A stretch of DNA of 44,348 bases from positions 1 through 44,348 of the forward strand of contig JAKSRK010000010.1 in the NCBI GenBank assembly GCA_024403655.1, in the 5' to 3' direction. Origin of the DNA: Saccharofermentans sp. GTDB taxonomy: Bacteria; Bacillota; Clostridia; Saccharofermentanales; Saccharofermentanaceae. Under the pieces are notes generated by a model, which was not told the DNA's origin, made no database searches, and saw only the letters and a program-made list of their open reading frames with translations. Of the stretch, positions 1 through 7,666 are shown piece by piece. Positions within the stretch are counted from its first letter, which is position 1. Each line of letters begins with the position of its first letter. Position numbers and translations under genes: made by a program.

Positions 1-19
1 GCAATGTCATTAAGTTAAG
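1..19 (+). repeat. IS left terminal inverted repeat
   Basis: GCAATGTCATTAAGTTAAG is the exact reverse complement of 1660-1678. Pairing stops at base 20. Confidence 0.92.
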
Positions 20-52
20 ATTACTAACTTAGTGATGAACAATTAAAATTAC

Positions 53-92
53 AAAATGAGATTAAAGATTGCGCAATCTTTAATCTCATTTT
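53..92. terminator. 40-bp perfect palindrome, likely bidirectional terminator
   Basis: Bases 53-92 are a perfect palindrome centred between 72 and 73, with AAAA at one end and TTTT at the other. On either strand it folds into a stem followed by a T-rich run. In the transposase direction it lies about 80 bases past the stop codon and can end that transcript. On the plus strand it can stop read-in from outside the left end. Role is inferred; the palindrome is seen directly. Confidence 0.75.
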
Positions 93-169
93 TACTTTTC
101 CAGAAATTTATTGCAAAGCAAACAGACAGATACATTATCTGTCTATACATCTGTTCAATTTTTAGTTGT

Positions 170-1489
170 TTATGCTACTCTATAAAGGAATGTGTATTGA
201 GATGCAAGTTGTGCAAATCGGTTACTATGCCGGTCTGGTCTTATGGGGATAAGAGAACTTGCTATCACAGATTCAAGATATGGCGGTGATGCCTTCCCAA
301 GATAAAACAACCTGCATATATGTGCAGCAGTTGAAAAGTTGACTTTATACGTATATTTTCTTTGTTTTTTAGTAATGGCTACGTGCGAGGTAATCATTTC
401 AACAAAGTTATACATAATAAGTTTGGCGTATATCTCTTGGCGAATGCACACCGCCTTTTTTGAATGAAATTTTAATAACCCCAGCGTGTATTTAAGATTT
501 CTAAAAGATGTTTCAATTCCCCATCTTGATGCATAAAGTTTCTTCAGTAGTTCAGGTGGATATTCAGTAGCATCTAGATTCGTAAGAATTGTCTCATAAG
601 AATCTTCTGACAATTCAAAGCGCACTATTCTAAACGTCAATTCGTAGAATACTTCCGGATCATGTTTTCTGCTTTTCATAGGAAGATAATCAAATGGACT
701 AGTATGAGGAATAAAACGATAACAGTTTCTATCCTTGCATAGTTCCTTTATTTCTTTTGATTGTTTTCTTACTAGTTTGAGATTTATTGGAATGTCATAT
801 TCTCTTTCTGTTGGTAAATCAAAGCCCATTTTAATTCCGTTTTTTTTACCATCTTTTATTCGAATTAAAAAGAACCATCCTTTTTCTTGAATATGAGCCA
901 TATTGTTATAAGACTCATACCCTCTATCAGCAATAACTAATGCTTTAGGTATAGGGGATTTATCCACCATCTGTTGAAGAGAAGCATGTTCATTCTTATG
1001 TGCACCGTTCTGTATATCAGCTGCTATGTAAATATGCTTGTTTAAATCGTATAGAGCATTTAAATGCAAACTGTTATATGGTCCTGCATTACTAGCTCCA
1101 GGCAATCTGGTTAATGAATCGTTTGGGTTATCAGGTATTCTTATTTCAGAACCATCTACTGCTAATGTTACTAATTCGTTATCTGAATAATTTTGTACAT
1201 TAGAATTAAAAGTGTTAAACACTTCTGCGAATGCTTCAGGTTTTAACTTGTTTCTTTGTTGGATGAAAGCAGATGGGGTTGGAAAGTTAATTTCCCCATT
1301 GAATAAATCCACAAGTTCATTTGCCAAGGTTTTAGCTTCCATTCCAATTAATCCACTGATTAACGATTCTACAGATATTTTCCTGTTTCTTGTGAAGTCG
1401 ACTGCCGGGTTATGGCAATACTGTCGTGGATTATCTGATACCGAATTAATTGCAGATAGAAGTTTCTGTTTAATTGATGTAGGTTTCAT
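170..1489 (-). CDS. IS4-family DDE transposase
   Basis: 439 residues, full length for an IS4-family transposase. It catalyses cut-and-paste movement of the element. The DDE triad is visible: D112 in LAVDGSEIRIPD, D188 in LVIADRGYES, and E326 in YASRWGIETSFRNLK, which is the Y-(2)-R-(3)-E-(6)-K signature that defines IS4 transposases. The ATG at 1489 is preceded by AAGGAGG at good spacing, so the start is firm. No frameshift or internal stop is seen, so the copy may be active. The leader upstream of the start folds into two adjacent hairpins (separate entry), which may limit expression. Codon use is more AT-rich than in the neighbouring chromosomal genes, as expected for a mobile element. Confidence 0.93.
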   Translation of the reverse strand: MKPTSIKQKLLSAINSVSDNPRQYCHNPAVDFTRNRKISVESLISGLIGMEAKTLANELVDLFNGEINFPTPSAFIQQRNKLKPEAFAEVFNTFNSNVQNYSDNELVTLAVDGSEIRIPDNPNDSLTRLPGASNAGPYNSLHLNALYDLNKHIYIAADIQNGAHKNEHASLQQMVDKSPIPKALVIADRGYESYNNMAHIQEKGWFFLIRIKDGKKNGIKMGFDLPTEREYDIPINLKLVRKQSKEIKELCKDRNCYRFIPHTSPFDYLPMKSRKHDPEVFYELTFRIVRFELSEDSYETILTNLDATEYPPELLKKLYASRWGIETSFRNLKYTLGLLKFHSKKAVCIRQEIYAKLIMYNFVEMITSHVAITKKQRKYTYKVNFSTAAHICRLFYLGKASPPYLESVIASSLIPIRPDRHSNRFAQLASQYTFLYRVA

Positions 1490-1499
1490 GTTGTGCCTC

Positions 1500-1566
1500 C
1501 TTGAAATTAAGTTTCCTTAATTCCAAGGGCCTCTTTAGTTCTTTCATATAAGGAACTAAAGAGGCC
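1500..1566 (-). promoter_or_regulatory. Tandem hairpins in transposase leader, overlapping the RBS
   Basis: Read on the minus strand, a 14-bp stem (1553-1566 with 1528-1541, 11-nt loop) is directly followed, with no base between, by a 12-bp stem (1516-1527 with 1500-1511, one G-U pair) closed by a GAAA tetraloop. The last bases of the second stem run into the AAGGAGG Shine-Dalgarno of the transposase. Such leaders in other IS elements hide the RBS in transcripts that enter from outside. The structure is seen; the regulatory role is inferred. Confidence 0.65.
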
Positions 1567-1601
1567 ACACATTTCATTTGAACTGTCAATACAAATTTGA
1601 G

Positions 1602-1640
1602 AAAAACAAGAAAAAAGACCCCCACATCTTTTCAGATGTG
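1602..1640 (-). terminator. Inward-facing terminator near the IS right end
   Basis: On the minus strand a 7-bp stem with a 4-base loop (1623-1640) is followed by a T-rich run (complement of 1602-1616). It would stop transcripts coming from the rpmB side before they reach the transposase. Confidence 0.55.
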
Positions 1641-1659
1641 AGGATCTCTTGGTTGTCAC

Positions 1660-1678
1660 CTTAACTTAATGACATTGC
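1660..1678 (-). repeat. IS right terminal inverted repeat
   Basis: Exact reverse complement of bases 1-19; marks the right end of the insertion sequence. Confidence 0.92.
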
Positions 1679-1732
1679 TCATCACGAGGGACCTTTTTGT
1701 TGGCCTTTTTGCCAGGCTGCTTTTAAGGCATT

Positions 1733-1759
1733 AAAAATCCCGACCCTCTCGGATCGGGA
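1733..1759 (-). terminator. rpmB terminator
   Basis: Minus-strand stem TCCCGA/TCGGGA with further CC/GG pairs (1738-1759), followed by a run of five T (complement of 1733-1737). It lies about 30 bases past the rpmB stop. Confidence 0.8.
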
Positions 1760-1787
1760 ATAATAAGCAAACCTTTAAGCGTTGCTA

Positions 1788-1985
1788 TCAAGCTCTCTTA
1801 ACGAGGCCGGAACGCAGACATCTTGTGCAAACATGCATTGTCTTAGGGGTGCCGTCAACGATTACCTTAACGCTATGAACGTTAGGCTTCTGAGTTGTCA
1901 GAGCACGACGTGAAATCTGCGAACGCGTAATGCTTATCTTTCTGCCAAAAAATGTATCCTTCTGACAAATTTCACACTTAGCCAT
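1788..1985 (-). CDS. rpmB: 50S ribosomal protein L28
   Basis: 65 residues starting MAKCEICQKD and ending CTRCLRSGLVKRA, the conserved ends of bacterial L28. Two Cys pairs (C-x2-C near each end) make this the zinc-binding form. A GTG at 1994 would extend the frame by three codons, but it overlaps the ribosome-binding site; the ATG at 1985 has AGGAGG nine bases upstream and gives the conserved N-terminus, so I use it. The gene stands alone, with its own promoter at 2024-2052 and a terminator before the insertion sequence. Confidence 0.96.
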   Translation of the reverse strand: MAKCEICQKDTFFGRKISITRSQISRRALTTQKPNVHSVKVIVDGTPKTMHVCTRCLRSGLVKRA

Positions 1986-2023
1986 GGGAAACACCTCCTA
2001 TCAATCTTTAAAACGCAAGAGCA

Positions 2024-2052
2024 ATAATACCACAAGTTATTTAATCATGCAA
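2024..2052 (-). promoter_or_regulatory. rpmB promoter (extended -10)
   Basis: Minus strand: -35 TTGCAT (2047-2052, weak), 17-bp spacer, -10 TATTAT (2024-2029) preceded by TGG, giving an extended TGnTATTAT element. The start would fall near 2017, about 30 bases before the rpmB ATG. Confidence 0.6.
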
Positions 2053-2056
2053 CAGT

Positions 2057-3283
2057 TTATTGAGAAAAAACTCTTCTTACACTAACTATTCTGTCACAGA
2101 GCTCACTATCAGAGTCAAAAGTGCTTAATCTCATTGTAGTTCCGGAGGCCGATACCATCAGCAAAGTGCCTGTATCGGTGCACACCGCCATGTCATATTC
2201 GACTCCCTCAACTTCTGATTCCAAGAATACTATATCACCCGGCATTATGCCTTCAGTAATAAGTTTACCCGTTACAACGTCATACTCAAGCTCAACTTCT
2301 GTTCCCATCTGCATCTGGCCTTCAACGGTCCTGGGAGCAGGAATACCGTTTACGCATGAACATACATATACCATTCCATTAACGGACATCCCCTGCATTG
2401 TTATTCCGTCTTCTTTATACATGCTGTTAACAAAGGCCAGCGCAGAGCTTACAAAGTATCTACAGGATACTTCTTCTATCTCCGCTCTGGGTGCAATCTC
2501 TATGACGCCTGAAGAGCCAATCCAGCCCGTCTCTCCGCCCGGAAGAGATACCTGATATACACCGTCTCTTTTAACATCAGCATAAAGGACCGTATTCATC
2601 ATTACTCTTGTAATCAGAGTGCCCTGGCTGGCATGAGTCATTATGTTTTTGGATGTATCCGAGACTATAAGCTGATACTCATGAAGATCCGGTTCTACAC
2701 TGTCAGTACCGCTGACAAGATCATTGGCCTTCATATAGCCTCTGATGCCGTCCGCAGTCTCTACAAGTAGATAACCATTATCCGACTGCGCGAGACAGTG
2801 TATAGGCTCATTGTAGAGCACCTGGGTGAGTCTGTCGGATGAACTCGAAGGTGCCGACATTATATCTGACACACTTTTATTAACAACTCTGTAGGAATCG
2901 TCATAGATAAGGTCAACCTGCTTCTCAACAAAGAGCTCGATGTTACTTCCCTTGAAGAATTCGGGAAGAACAGCAGGAAAGATATAAAAAACCGCCGCTA
3001 TTACCAGTACGGTAACTGCTGCTGCAATTCCGAATCCGATAAAGAAGGATTTGCGCTGCCTGTTAACAGATGCTTCCTTCTTACCAAGTCCCCACATATC
3101 AAGCATATCTTCGGCCTTGCCGTATTCGCCGTAAGTGGTATCAACTTCGTTTAAGAAAGATGCGGCATCTTCGACATGCCTTATACCCTTCTCTTTTATC
3201 TCGAACTCTATGCCCTTATTGGCTTTCTTATTCCAAAAGCCGCCAAAAGCCTTATTCTCGCTGTTACTGTTAGTCTTCTTCAT
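2057..3283 (-). CDS. Membrane-anchored SH3-like / degenerate NlpC-P60 protein
   Basis: 408 residues from the ATG at 3283, which overlaps the end of acpS by 14 bases. An ATG at 3325 would add 14 residues; neither start has a clear ribosome-binding site, so the start is uncertain. Order: acidic cytoplasmic N-terminus (1-78), one membrane segment (about 79-105), two SH3-like regions (about 143-190 and 205-262), and a C-terminal region (275-408) that aligns with NlpC/P60 peptidases. There the usual D-C-S-G-F-V...G-I-x-L-P-R-T block reads S300-V-N-G-M-V...G-I-P-A-P-R-T, so the catalytic Cys is Val301. M-P-G-D-I-V-F is kept (347-353), but the H-V-G-I block reads Y-D-M-A-V, without the His. I infer a non-catalytic cell-wall sensor or scaffold, not a hydrolase. 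It is the last gene of the operon. Confidence 0.7.
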   Translation of the reverse strand: MKKTNSNSENKAFGGFWNKKANKGIEFEIKEKGIRHVEDAASFLNEVDTTYGEYGKAEDMLDMWGLGKKEASVNRQRKSFFIGFGIAAAVTVLVIAAVFYIFPAVLPEFFKGSNIELFVEKQVDLIYDDSYRVVNKSVSDIMSAPSSSSDRLTQVLYNEPIHCLAQSDNGYLLVETADGIRGYMKANDLVSGTDSVEPDLHEYQLIVSDTSKNIMTHASQGTLITRVMMNTVLYADVKRDGVYQVSLPGGETGWIGSSGVIEIAPRAEIEEVSCRYFVSSALAFVNSMYKEDGITMQGMSVNGMVYVCSCVNGIPAPRTVEGQMQMGTEVELEYDVVTGKLITEGIMPGDIVFLESEVEGVEYDMAVCTDTGTLLMVSASGTTMRLSTFDSDSELCDRIVSVRRVFSQ

Positions 3284-3674
3284 TTGTAACCAGACTGCAG
3301 ATTGCAGCTGCGTATTCTCCTTCATGAGTAATGCTTACGGAAGTGCTTACTACTCCCATAGCTTCGGCAATCTCTTTTGCCTTGCCCTTGAGATGCAGTT
3401 GGGGAGCTCCTCCGACAGAAGGAAGTATCTCAAAATCCGTAAAAGCAACTCCACCGGCCATAACACCCGTTCCAAGAGCCTTGGAAGCCGCCTCTTTGGC
3501 CGCGAAGCGCCCTGCGAGATGTTCTGCCCTTCTTGCTGCGGACGAGGCCGAGAAAACGTATTCTCGCTCGCTTGACGTGAGCACACGGTCTATGAATGTA
3601 TCCTTTTCTCTCATAAGGATATCTTCCATGCGCGATATCTTTACCATATCTATTCCTACGCGATTAGAGAACAT
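3270..3674 (-). CDS. acpS: Holo-[acyl-carrier-protein] synthase
   Basis: 134 residues, normal for the AcpS type. It transfers 4'-phosphopantetheine from CoA to the serine of acyl carrier protein, activating it for fatty-acid synthesis in the cytosol. Visible signatures are VGIDMVKISR near the N-terminus (the Asp is a Mg ligand), GRFAAKEAASKALGTG (second metal-binding motif), and SITHEGEYAAA near the C-terminus. The start lies three bases after the stop of the DnaC-like gene, and its end overlaps the next gene, so the group is translationally coupled. The pairing of acpS with primosome genes is a genomic-context observation only. Confidence 0.94.
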   Translation of the reverse strand: MFSNRVGIDMVKISRMEDILMREKDTFIDRVLTSSEREYVFSASSAARRAEHLAGRFAAKEAASKALGTGVMAGGVAFTDFEILPSVGGAPQLHLKGKAKEIAEAMGVVSTSVSITHEGEYAAAICSLVTNEED

Positions 3675-3677
3675 GCC

Positions 3678-4550
3678 TTAGATCCTCTCTGCGTTCAGTA
3701 TCTTGCCTGAGATTCTGGCATCAGATCCTGCAACCAGGTCTTCGTAAGGAGATGTGGAAACAATAAGTGTAGGGCGTCCGTTCGCACATCGTGCCTCAAG
3801 AAGGCTGTTAAGTGCGGATGCGGTTCTTCTGCTGAAAGTTGATTCTGCAGAATAATCGTCTATTGCCACAAAACGATATCCCTTAAGCATATCAAGCTTC
3901 TCGTCGCTGATTCTCTCGAGGTCTTCAGCCTTGAGATAGTATGCACTCTTGGCTTCGATTATCGCATATTTAACTGCAACTACGGCTAGATAGGTCTTGC
4001 CTGCACATGACGCATCGGAATAAACAGCAACGCCTTTACGACCTTCTTCTTCGAAAAGCGCCTTTACCTTAGCAAACTTAGTCTTACGTGCCTTCGCATC
4101 GCCGAAGCGGTCAAAAGAAAATGCCTTTATGGTATAAGAAGAATAGTCTGACATACCGGCCTCATTAAAAGCTTCTTCCAAAACTCCGGACATACATGAG
4201 GGGCATACTATCGTTCTGCCATCCTTTGTCTTAGCATAACCGCTGTCACCGCAGGAACTGCAGATAACCTTCTCCTCTTCGAAGTCAGGATCTATATTAT
4301 TATCCTTTATATAAGACTGTCTTTCCAAAAGCAGCTGCTTCTCCCTTGCGTCAAGAGCAGGAACAGGCTTGTCGTCGTGTTCTATAGCAGCAATAAGCTT
4401 GGACTTTCTAACCTCAACAAGATCATTATCCAGAGATGCAAGCTTGGGATGAGCCTTATAAACAGCTAAGGCATGGTCTTCGGCAGCTATTCTGCGACGG
4501 GCAGCCGTGGAAGCTGCAACTTCGGAAATAAGCTCATTAATTGTCTTCAT
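3678..4550 (-). CDS. DnaC/DnaI-like helicase-loader ATPase
   Basis: 290 residues. Helicase loaders of this family place the replicative helicase at origins or forks. The N-terminal helical part (1-90) is followed by a four-Cys zinc site (C97-x2-C100, C116-x2-C119), as in DnaI, and an AAA+ domain: GKT at 184-186, Walker B VAIDD at 228-232, sensor-1-like LIVSTS at 262-267. The P-loop is unusual: the family's G-x4-GKT reads D-A-S-C-A-G-K-T, lacking the first Gly. The C-terminus also stops soon after the sensor region, shorter than typical loaders. ATP use may therefore be altered. It overlaps the DnaD-domain gene by 14 bases, as expected for a loader pair. No other gene call fits better. Confidence 0.8.
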   Translation of the reverse strand: MKTINELISEVAASTAARRRIAAEDHALAVYKAHPKLASLDNDLVEVRKSKLIAAIEHDDKPVPALDAREKQLLLERQSYIKDNNIDPDFEEEKVICSSCGDSGYAKTKDGRTIVCPSCMSGVLEEAFNEAGMSDYSSYTIKAFSFDRFGDAKARKTKFAKVKALFEEEGRKGVAVYSDASCAGKTYLAVVAVKYAIIEAKSAYYLKAEDLERISDEKLDMLKGYRFVAIDDYSAESTFSRRTASALNSLLEARCANGRPTLIVSTSPYEDLVAGSDARISGKILNAERI

Positions 4551-5613
4551 CTACGCCTCCGAACATCTCAAAGATAGGATCGCTAACACTTTCTTCTACT
4601 ACTTCTTCCTGCTTCTCTTCTGCTTTTGAAGTCTCAGGCTGCTCTTCGGGAAGCTTAACTTCGGGAGTGATTCTGCCGTTAAGCTCAGCATAAGTTTTAT
4701 GGGGATTATTATTAGCGGCTCTTCTAGCCCTCTTCCCCTTATTCTCCTGCTTCCTCATATTCTCATACGCCGCAGCAGCATCGATATCCGTTACACCTGC
4801 GGCATACCATTCGCGAAGCTTGTCTTCGACATGCTTCAAGGTGATATTACCTCTGAATTCATTTGCTCTGAAAGCATATTCGGCAAGTCTTACTTCAGGA
4901 TTAAATTCTTCCAGCCAGCGATCAATTCTCGTAATATCCATGTCGTTGACTCTTCTGCGCATAAGGCGTCCCATAAGAGAGATAAGCTGCTCTCTCTTAC
5001 TCTTCTTATCGTAATATGCCTTGAGCTTATCCGGAGTCGTATAGCCGTTCTTGCGCCATGACTCAGCCAGCTCATACATGCTATTCACTTTAAAGTGAAT
5101 CTTACGGTCTCTTCCTTCTTCAAAAAGGCTATAGACCACGGAAGTATCAAACTTATACTCATAAAGACACTTATCGACAAGACGATACAAAAGATAGGAC
5201 ATATTGCCCATATAAAAAGTCTTATTAACGCTTCCCGCAAGAAGATTACGTGTCTCTTCGTCAGCCGACAGCACGGGATCGTCCATGACCCCACCCTTGG
5301 AGACTGCCGTCTTAATGTAAGAAAGCACTTCTGCCTTCTTAATATCCATAAGAGAAAATTTGTCTTCCTTAGACGTCAATAGCAGACCATTCTCAATAAG
5401 GTCTGCTACTGCTTTATCGGCGTCCGCTGTCGAAAGGACTCCGTAAGAATATATCTGTTCTTTTGAGAACTCCTTATATCCGCAATTCATCAGGAGCCAA
5501 AGGTAAATACAAATGGCTTCCTTGGATAATTCCTGTGCATACTGAGTTACAAATATATCAGGAACGGATGTATCGGACAGTAAGAGTTCGTTTCCGTTAT
5601 TGGATTGATTCAT
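4537..5613 (-). CDS. DnaD-domain primosomal protein
   Basis: 358 residues. The N-terminal part (about 20-105) looks like a winged-helix domain. One DnaD-type region spans about 130-215 and a second about 215-285, ending with V-E-D-K-L-R-E-W-Y-A-A-G-V, matching the YxxxIxxxW-x-x-x-G pattern of DnaD/DnaB domains. The C-terminal tail is charged and low complexity (KGKRARRAANNN, then a Glu-rich stretch). DnaD-domain proteins remodel DNA and, with a DnaC/DnaI-type ATPase, load the replicative helicase; the overlapping downstream ATPase supports this. The ATG has GGAGAGG upstream. A phage origin is less likely, because the neighbours are housekeeping genes. Confidence 0.82.
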   Translation of the reverse strand: MNQSNNGNELLLSDTSVPDIFVTQYAQELSKEAICIYLWLLMNCGYKEFSKEQIYSYGVLSTADADKAVADLIENGLLLTSKEDKFSLMDIKKAEVLSYIKTAVSKGGVMDDPVLSADEETRNLLAGSVNKTFYMGNMSYLLYRLVDKCLYEYKFDTSVVYSLFEEGRDRKIHFKVNSMYELAESWRKNGYTTPDKLKAYYDKKSKREQLISLMGRLMRRRVNDMDITRIDRWLEEFNPEVRLAEYAFRANEFRGNITLKHVEDKLREWYAAGVTDIDAAAAYENMRKQENKGKRARRAANNNPHKTYAELNGRITPEVKLPEEQPETSKAEEKQEEVVEESVSDPIFEMFGGVDEDN

Positions 5614-5631
5614 TAAATCCTCTCCGTGATT

Positions 5632-7506
5632 TTACTGGGGGGCGGGCTCTCCGCCTTCTGCAGGCGCTGCCTCGGTAGGTGCGGGAGCGGACTCCGTAGG
5701 AGCTGCTTCTGTCGGTGCAGGTGCTGCATCTGTAGGAGCAGGGGCATCACTGGGAGCTACATCTGACGGAGGAACATCTGAAGGAGCTGCATCCGAAGGA
5801 GGAGTTGTCTCAGTTGTTGTAACTGTACCTGTAGAAGCATCGAAAGCAGCCTGAGTACCGTCAGCCTGAAGAGTACCAACCTCAACTATCGCATTGATTG
5901 TAGCGTAGGTTGTATTAGGAAGCTGAACACGGTTAATCTCATTACCGGCAGCATCGTACCAAACCTGATAAGAAGTTGCTGTAACACCATCGTGAGCGCC
6001 TCTTGTCTGATTACGTGTACCTACAGGCAAAGAACCGTTAGCTACATATGTAGTGCCGGCTGAACTTGTAGATATACGCTCTCCGATGAATTCAATATAC
6101 TGACCGTCGGGAAGAAGGTGTCCGTAAATTGATATTGTAAGAACGCTGTTGCTGGGATCCCAGTAAGCAGTAAGAGCAATGGGATATCCGCTGTCGTTAG
6201 TAAATGCAAAATCCTGATTGCCCCAGTCAACTGCAGCATCAGTACCTGCTACAGCATATGAAGAAGGCCACTGGTGAGGATGTCTCTCATCTACCTGAAG
6301 GTTAGCCTTGATAACTGACTGATAAATCATGGAGCTTACCTGGCATACACCGCCGCCAAGGCCCTGCTCGGTAGTACCGTTAACGATAACACCTGCCTCA
6401 AGGTAACCTGCAGCAGCTGTACGCTGGCCGATATATCCGTTGAATGAGAAGCTTTCACCGGGCTGCATAACAAGTCCGTTAAGCTTCTCAGCGGTAATCT
6501 GAATATTGTGATTGCGGTTGGCAGATGCAGCCGTAGTAGAAGCTGAAGATGAGATAAGACCAAACTCACTCTGTATAAATTCTGTTGTAAGAGAAGGCTC
6601 TGCAACCTCAGCACTAACCTCAACCGTACCGGTATATGTGCCGGCATCAAGAAGTGCCTTAACAGAATCAACTGCAGATTCAACATCAACTACATAACCT
6701 GTCTGAGACTCTGTGTATTCAAATGCACATGTCTCAGCATTGAAGCCTGTAATAGCTGCTTCAACCGGGTCAGAGTTAACAGGATCAAGTACACCGTGAA
6801 CGATGGGAGCAATATCCGTAGACTCAAGAGTATATGCTGTCTGATATTCTTTGTGTGTTGTCTTCAATGCCTCTCTTGAAGCATAAAGAGCAAGAAGGTC
6901 CTCTGCACTCTCAGTACCTGTAGGTCTCAGGTAGTTATAAGCTTCGGCAATTACCTGCTCCTCATTGGAAGCTATGGGAAGGCTTGTAAGATCCAAAGGA
7001 TATGTTGTTCCGTCAAGCTGAAGTGAGATATCGATTGCAATGGGTCTCTCGGGCTGATTGGCACGAACTGCCTCTGTTGCCTGAGCCTGAGTCATTCCGC
7101 TTACGTCCACACCATTGATGAAGATGCCCTGAGGGAAGACATCTGCAGACAGGGAAGCAAGAAGTTCTTCCTGTGTAACCTTCTGTATGGAACCGTCAGC
7201 AGCGGTAATCTCATAACGCTTCTCGAATAAGCCCATCTTATAGCAGACACCGCCGGCAATGGCAGCAAGAACTACCAGTGTTATTGCAATGGCAAATGCA
7301 GGATTCTTCTTTGAAGACTTCTTACGGGAATTCTTCCTGACAGGAGCAGCACTTGAAGCTGATCTCTTTGAAGTCTTGGCAGGAGTACTGCTTACTCGCT
7401 TGGGAGCAGATGCGGTATACTGCGTCATCTCGCCCTTGGAAGAAGTATTCCTTACTCCGGGACGAACAGGGGCATTCCTCTTATTGCCATTGTCTGTTTT
7501 CTTCAT
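5632..7506 (-). CDS. VanW-family wall-associated protein with Pro/Ala-rich tail
   Basis: 624 residues. The N-terminus is long, basic and Ser/Lys-rich (1-68), then one membrane segment (about 70-89) gives an N-in, C-out topology. A YoaR/PG_binding_4-like region (about 95-310) leads into a clear VanW domain (about 325-475), with LNGLVMQPGESFSFN, TEQGLGGGVCQVSSMIY and ERHPHQWPSSY. The tail (about 565-624) repeats PPSD/APSD and PTEAAP units, a typical wall-spanning or flexible extracellular linker. VanW function is not established beyond cell-surface association. The gene heads the operon; its stop is 18 bases before the DnaD-domain start, so the surface protein and replication genes share a transcript. 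Confidence 0.85.
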   Translation of the reverse strand: MKKTDNGNKRNAPVRPGVRNTSSKGEMTQYTASAPKRVSSTPAKTSKRSASSAAPVRKNSRKKSSKKNPAFAIAITLVVLAAIAGGVCYKMGLFEKRYEITAADGSIQKVTQEELLASLSADVFPQGIFINGVDVSGMTQAQATEAVRANQPERPIAIDISLQLDGTTYPLDLTSLPIASNEEQVIAEAYNYLRPTGTESAEDLLALYASREALKTTHKEYQTAYTLESTDIAPIVHGVLDPVNSDPVEAAITGFNAETCAFEYTESQTGYVVDVESAVDSVKALLDAGTYTGTVEVSAEVAEPSLTTEFIQSEFGLISSSASTTAASANRNHNIQITAEKLNGLVMQPGESFSFNGYIGQRTAAAGYLEAGVIVNGTTEQGLGGGVCQVSSMIYQSVIKANLQVDERHPHQWPSSYAVAGTDAAVDWGNQDFAFTNDSGYPIALTAYWDPSNSVLTISIYGHLLPDGQYIEFIGERISTSSAGTTYVANGSLPVGTRNQTRGAHDGVTATSYQVWYDAAGNEINRVQLPNTTYATINAIVEVGTLQADGTQAAFDASTGTVTTTETTPPSDAAPSDVPPSDVAPSDAPAPTDAAPAPTEAAPTESAPAPTEAAPAEGGEPAPQ

Positions 7507-7546
7507 TATCTCTGACCCTCACTCAGCTCAAAATTTACTATATAAA

Positions 7547-7575
7547 AATATAATTAAGAGCGGGGCAAACTTCAA
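7547..7575 (-). promoter_or_regulatory. Promoter for the VanW-dnaD-dnaC-acpS operon
   Basis: Minus strand: -35 TTGAAG (7570-7575), 17-bp spacer, -10 TATATT (7547-7552). The expected start is about 35 bases before the VanW ATG and its GTGAGGG ribosome-binding site. Confidence 0.55.
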
Positions 7576-7635
7576 GCCGATAATCACATAAAATGTACAG
7601 ATTTTTTCTTAAGGAAATTGTATATTTTTATTTAG

Positions 7636-7666
7636 TTATCACTTAACACGTTACGAATGATATAAT
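7636..7666 (+). promoter_or_regulatory. Promoter for the sugar-1-phosphate transferase gene
   Basis: A consensus -10 TATAAT at 7661-7666, with a weak -35 TTATCA at 7636-7641 (19-bp spacer). A start near 7673 rules out the upstream TTG at 7670 and supports the ATG at 7697. It diverges from the VanW promoter. Confidence 0.55.

Larger units (their letters stand above)
1..1678 (-). mobile_element. Complete IS4-family insertion sequence
   Basis: The element is bounded by perfect 19-bp terminal inverted repeats (1-19 and 1660-1678) and carries one intact DDE transposase on the minus strand. It also holds a long palindrome just inside the left end and a chain of hairpins upstream of the transposase start. 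The family is set by the transposase Y-(2)-R-(3)-E-(6)-K signature. It sits in the intergenic space downstream of the rpmB terminator, so it breaks no visible gene. The left end coincides with base 1 of the window, so the left target duplication cannot be seen. Sequence right of the element starts TCATCACGAGG. Confidence 0.9.

Noticed and set aside
58..87. CRISPR or attachment-site meaning for the palindrome near the left end
   Set aside because: Single copy with no spacer series; it fits a bidirectional terminator inside the IS.
1567..1590. TTGACA on the minus strand (1584-1589) as the transposase promoter
   Set aside because: The position 17-18 bp downstream reads GGCCTC/GCCTCT inside the hairpin, nothing like a -10.
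1690..1735. T-rich and GGCC-rich sequence between IS and rpmB terminator as a second terminator
   Set aside because: The possible stems are short (4-5 bp) and compete with each other; the clear terminator is at 1733-1759.
3135..3681. Plus-strand open frames of 116 and 146 codons over acpS
   Set aside because: Antisense to acpS, which is a certain gene; composition is that of a complement strand.
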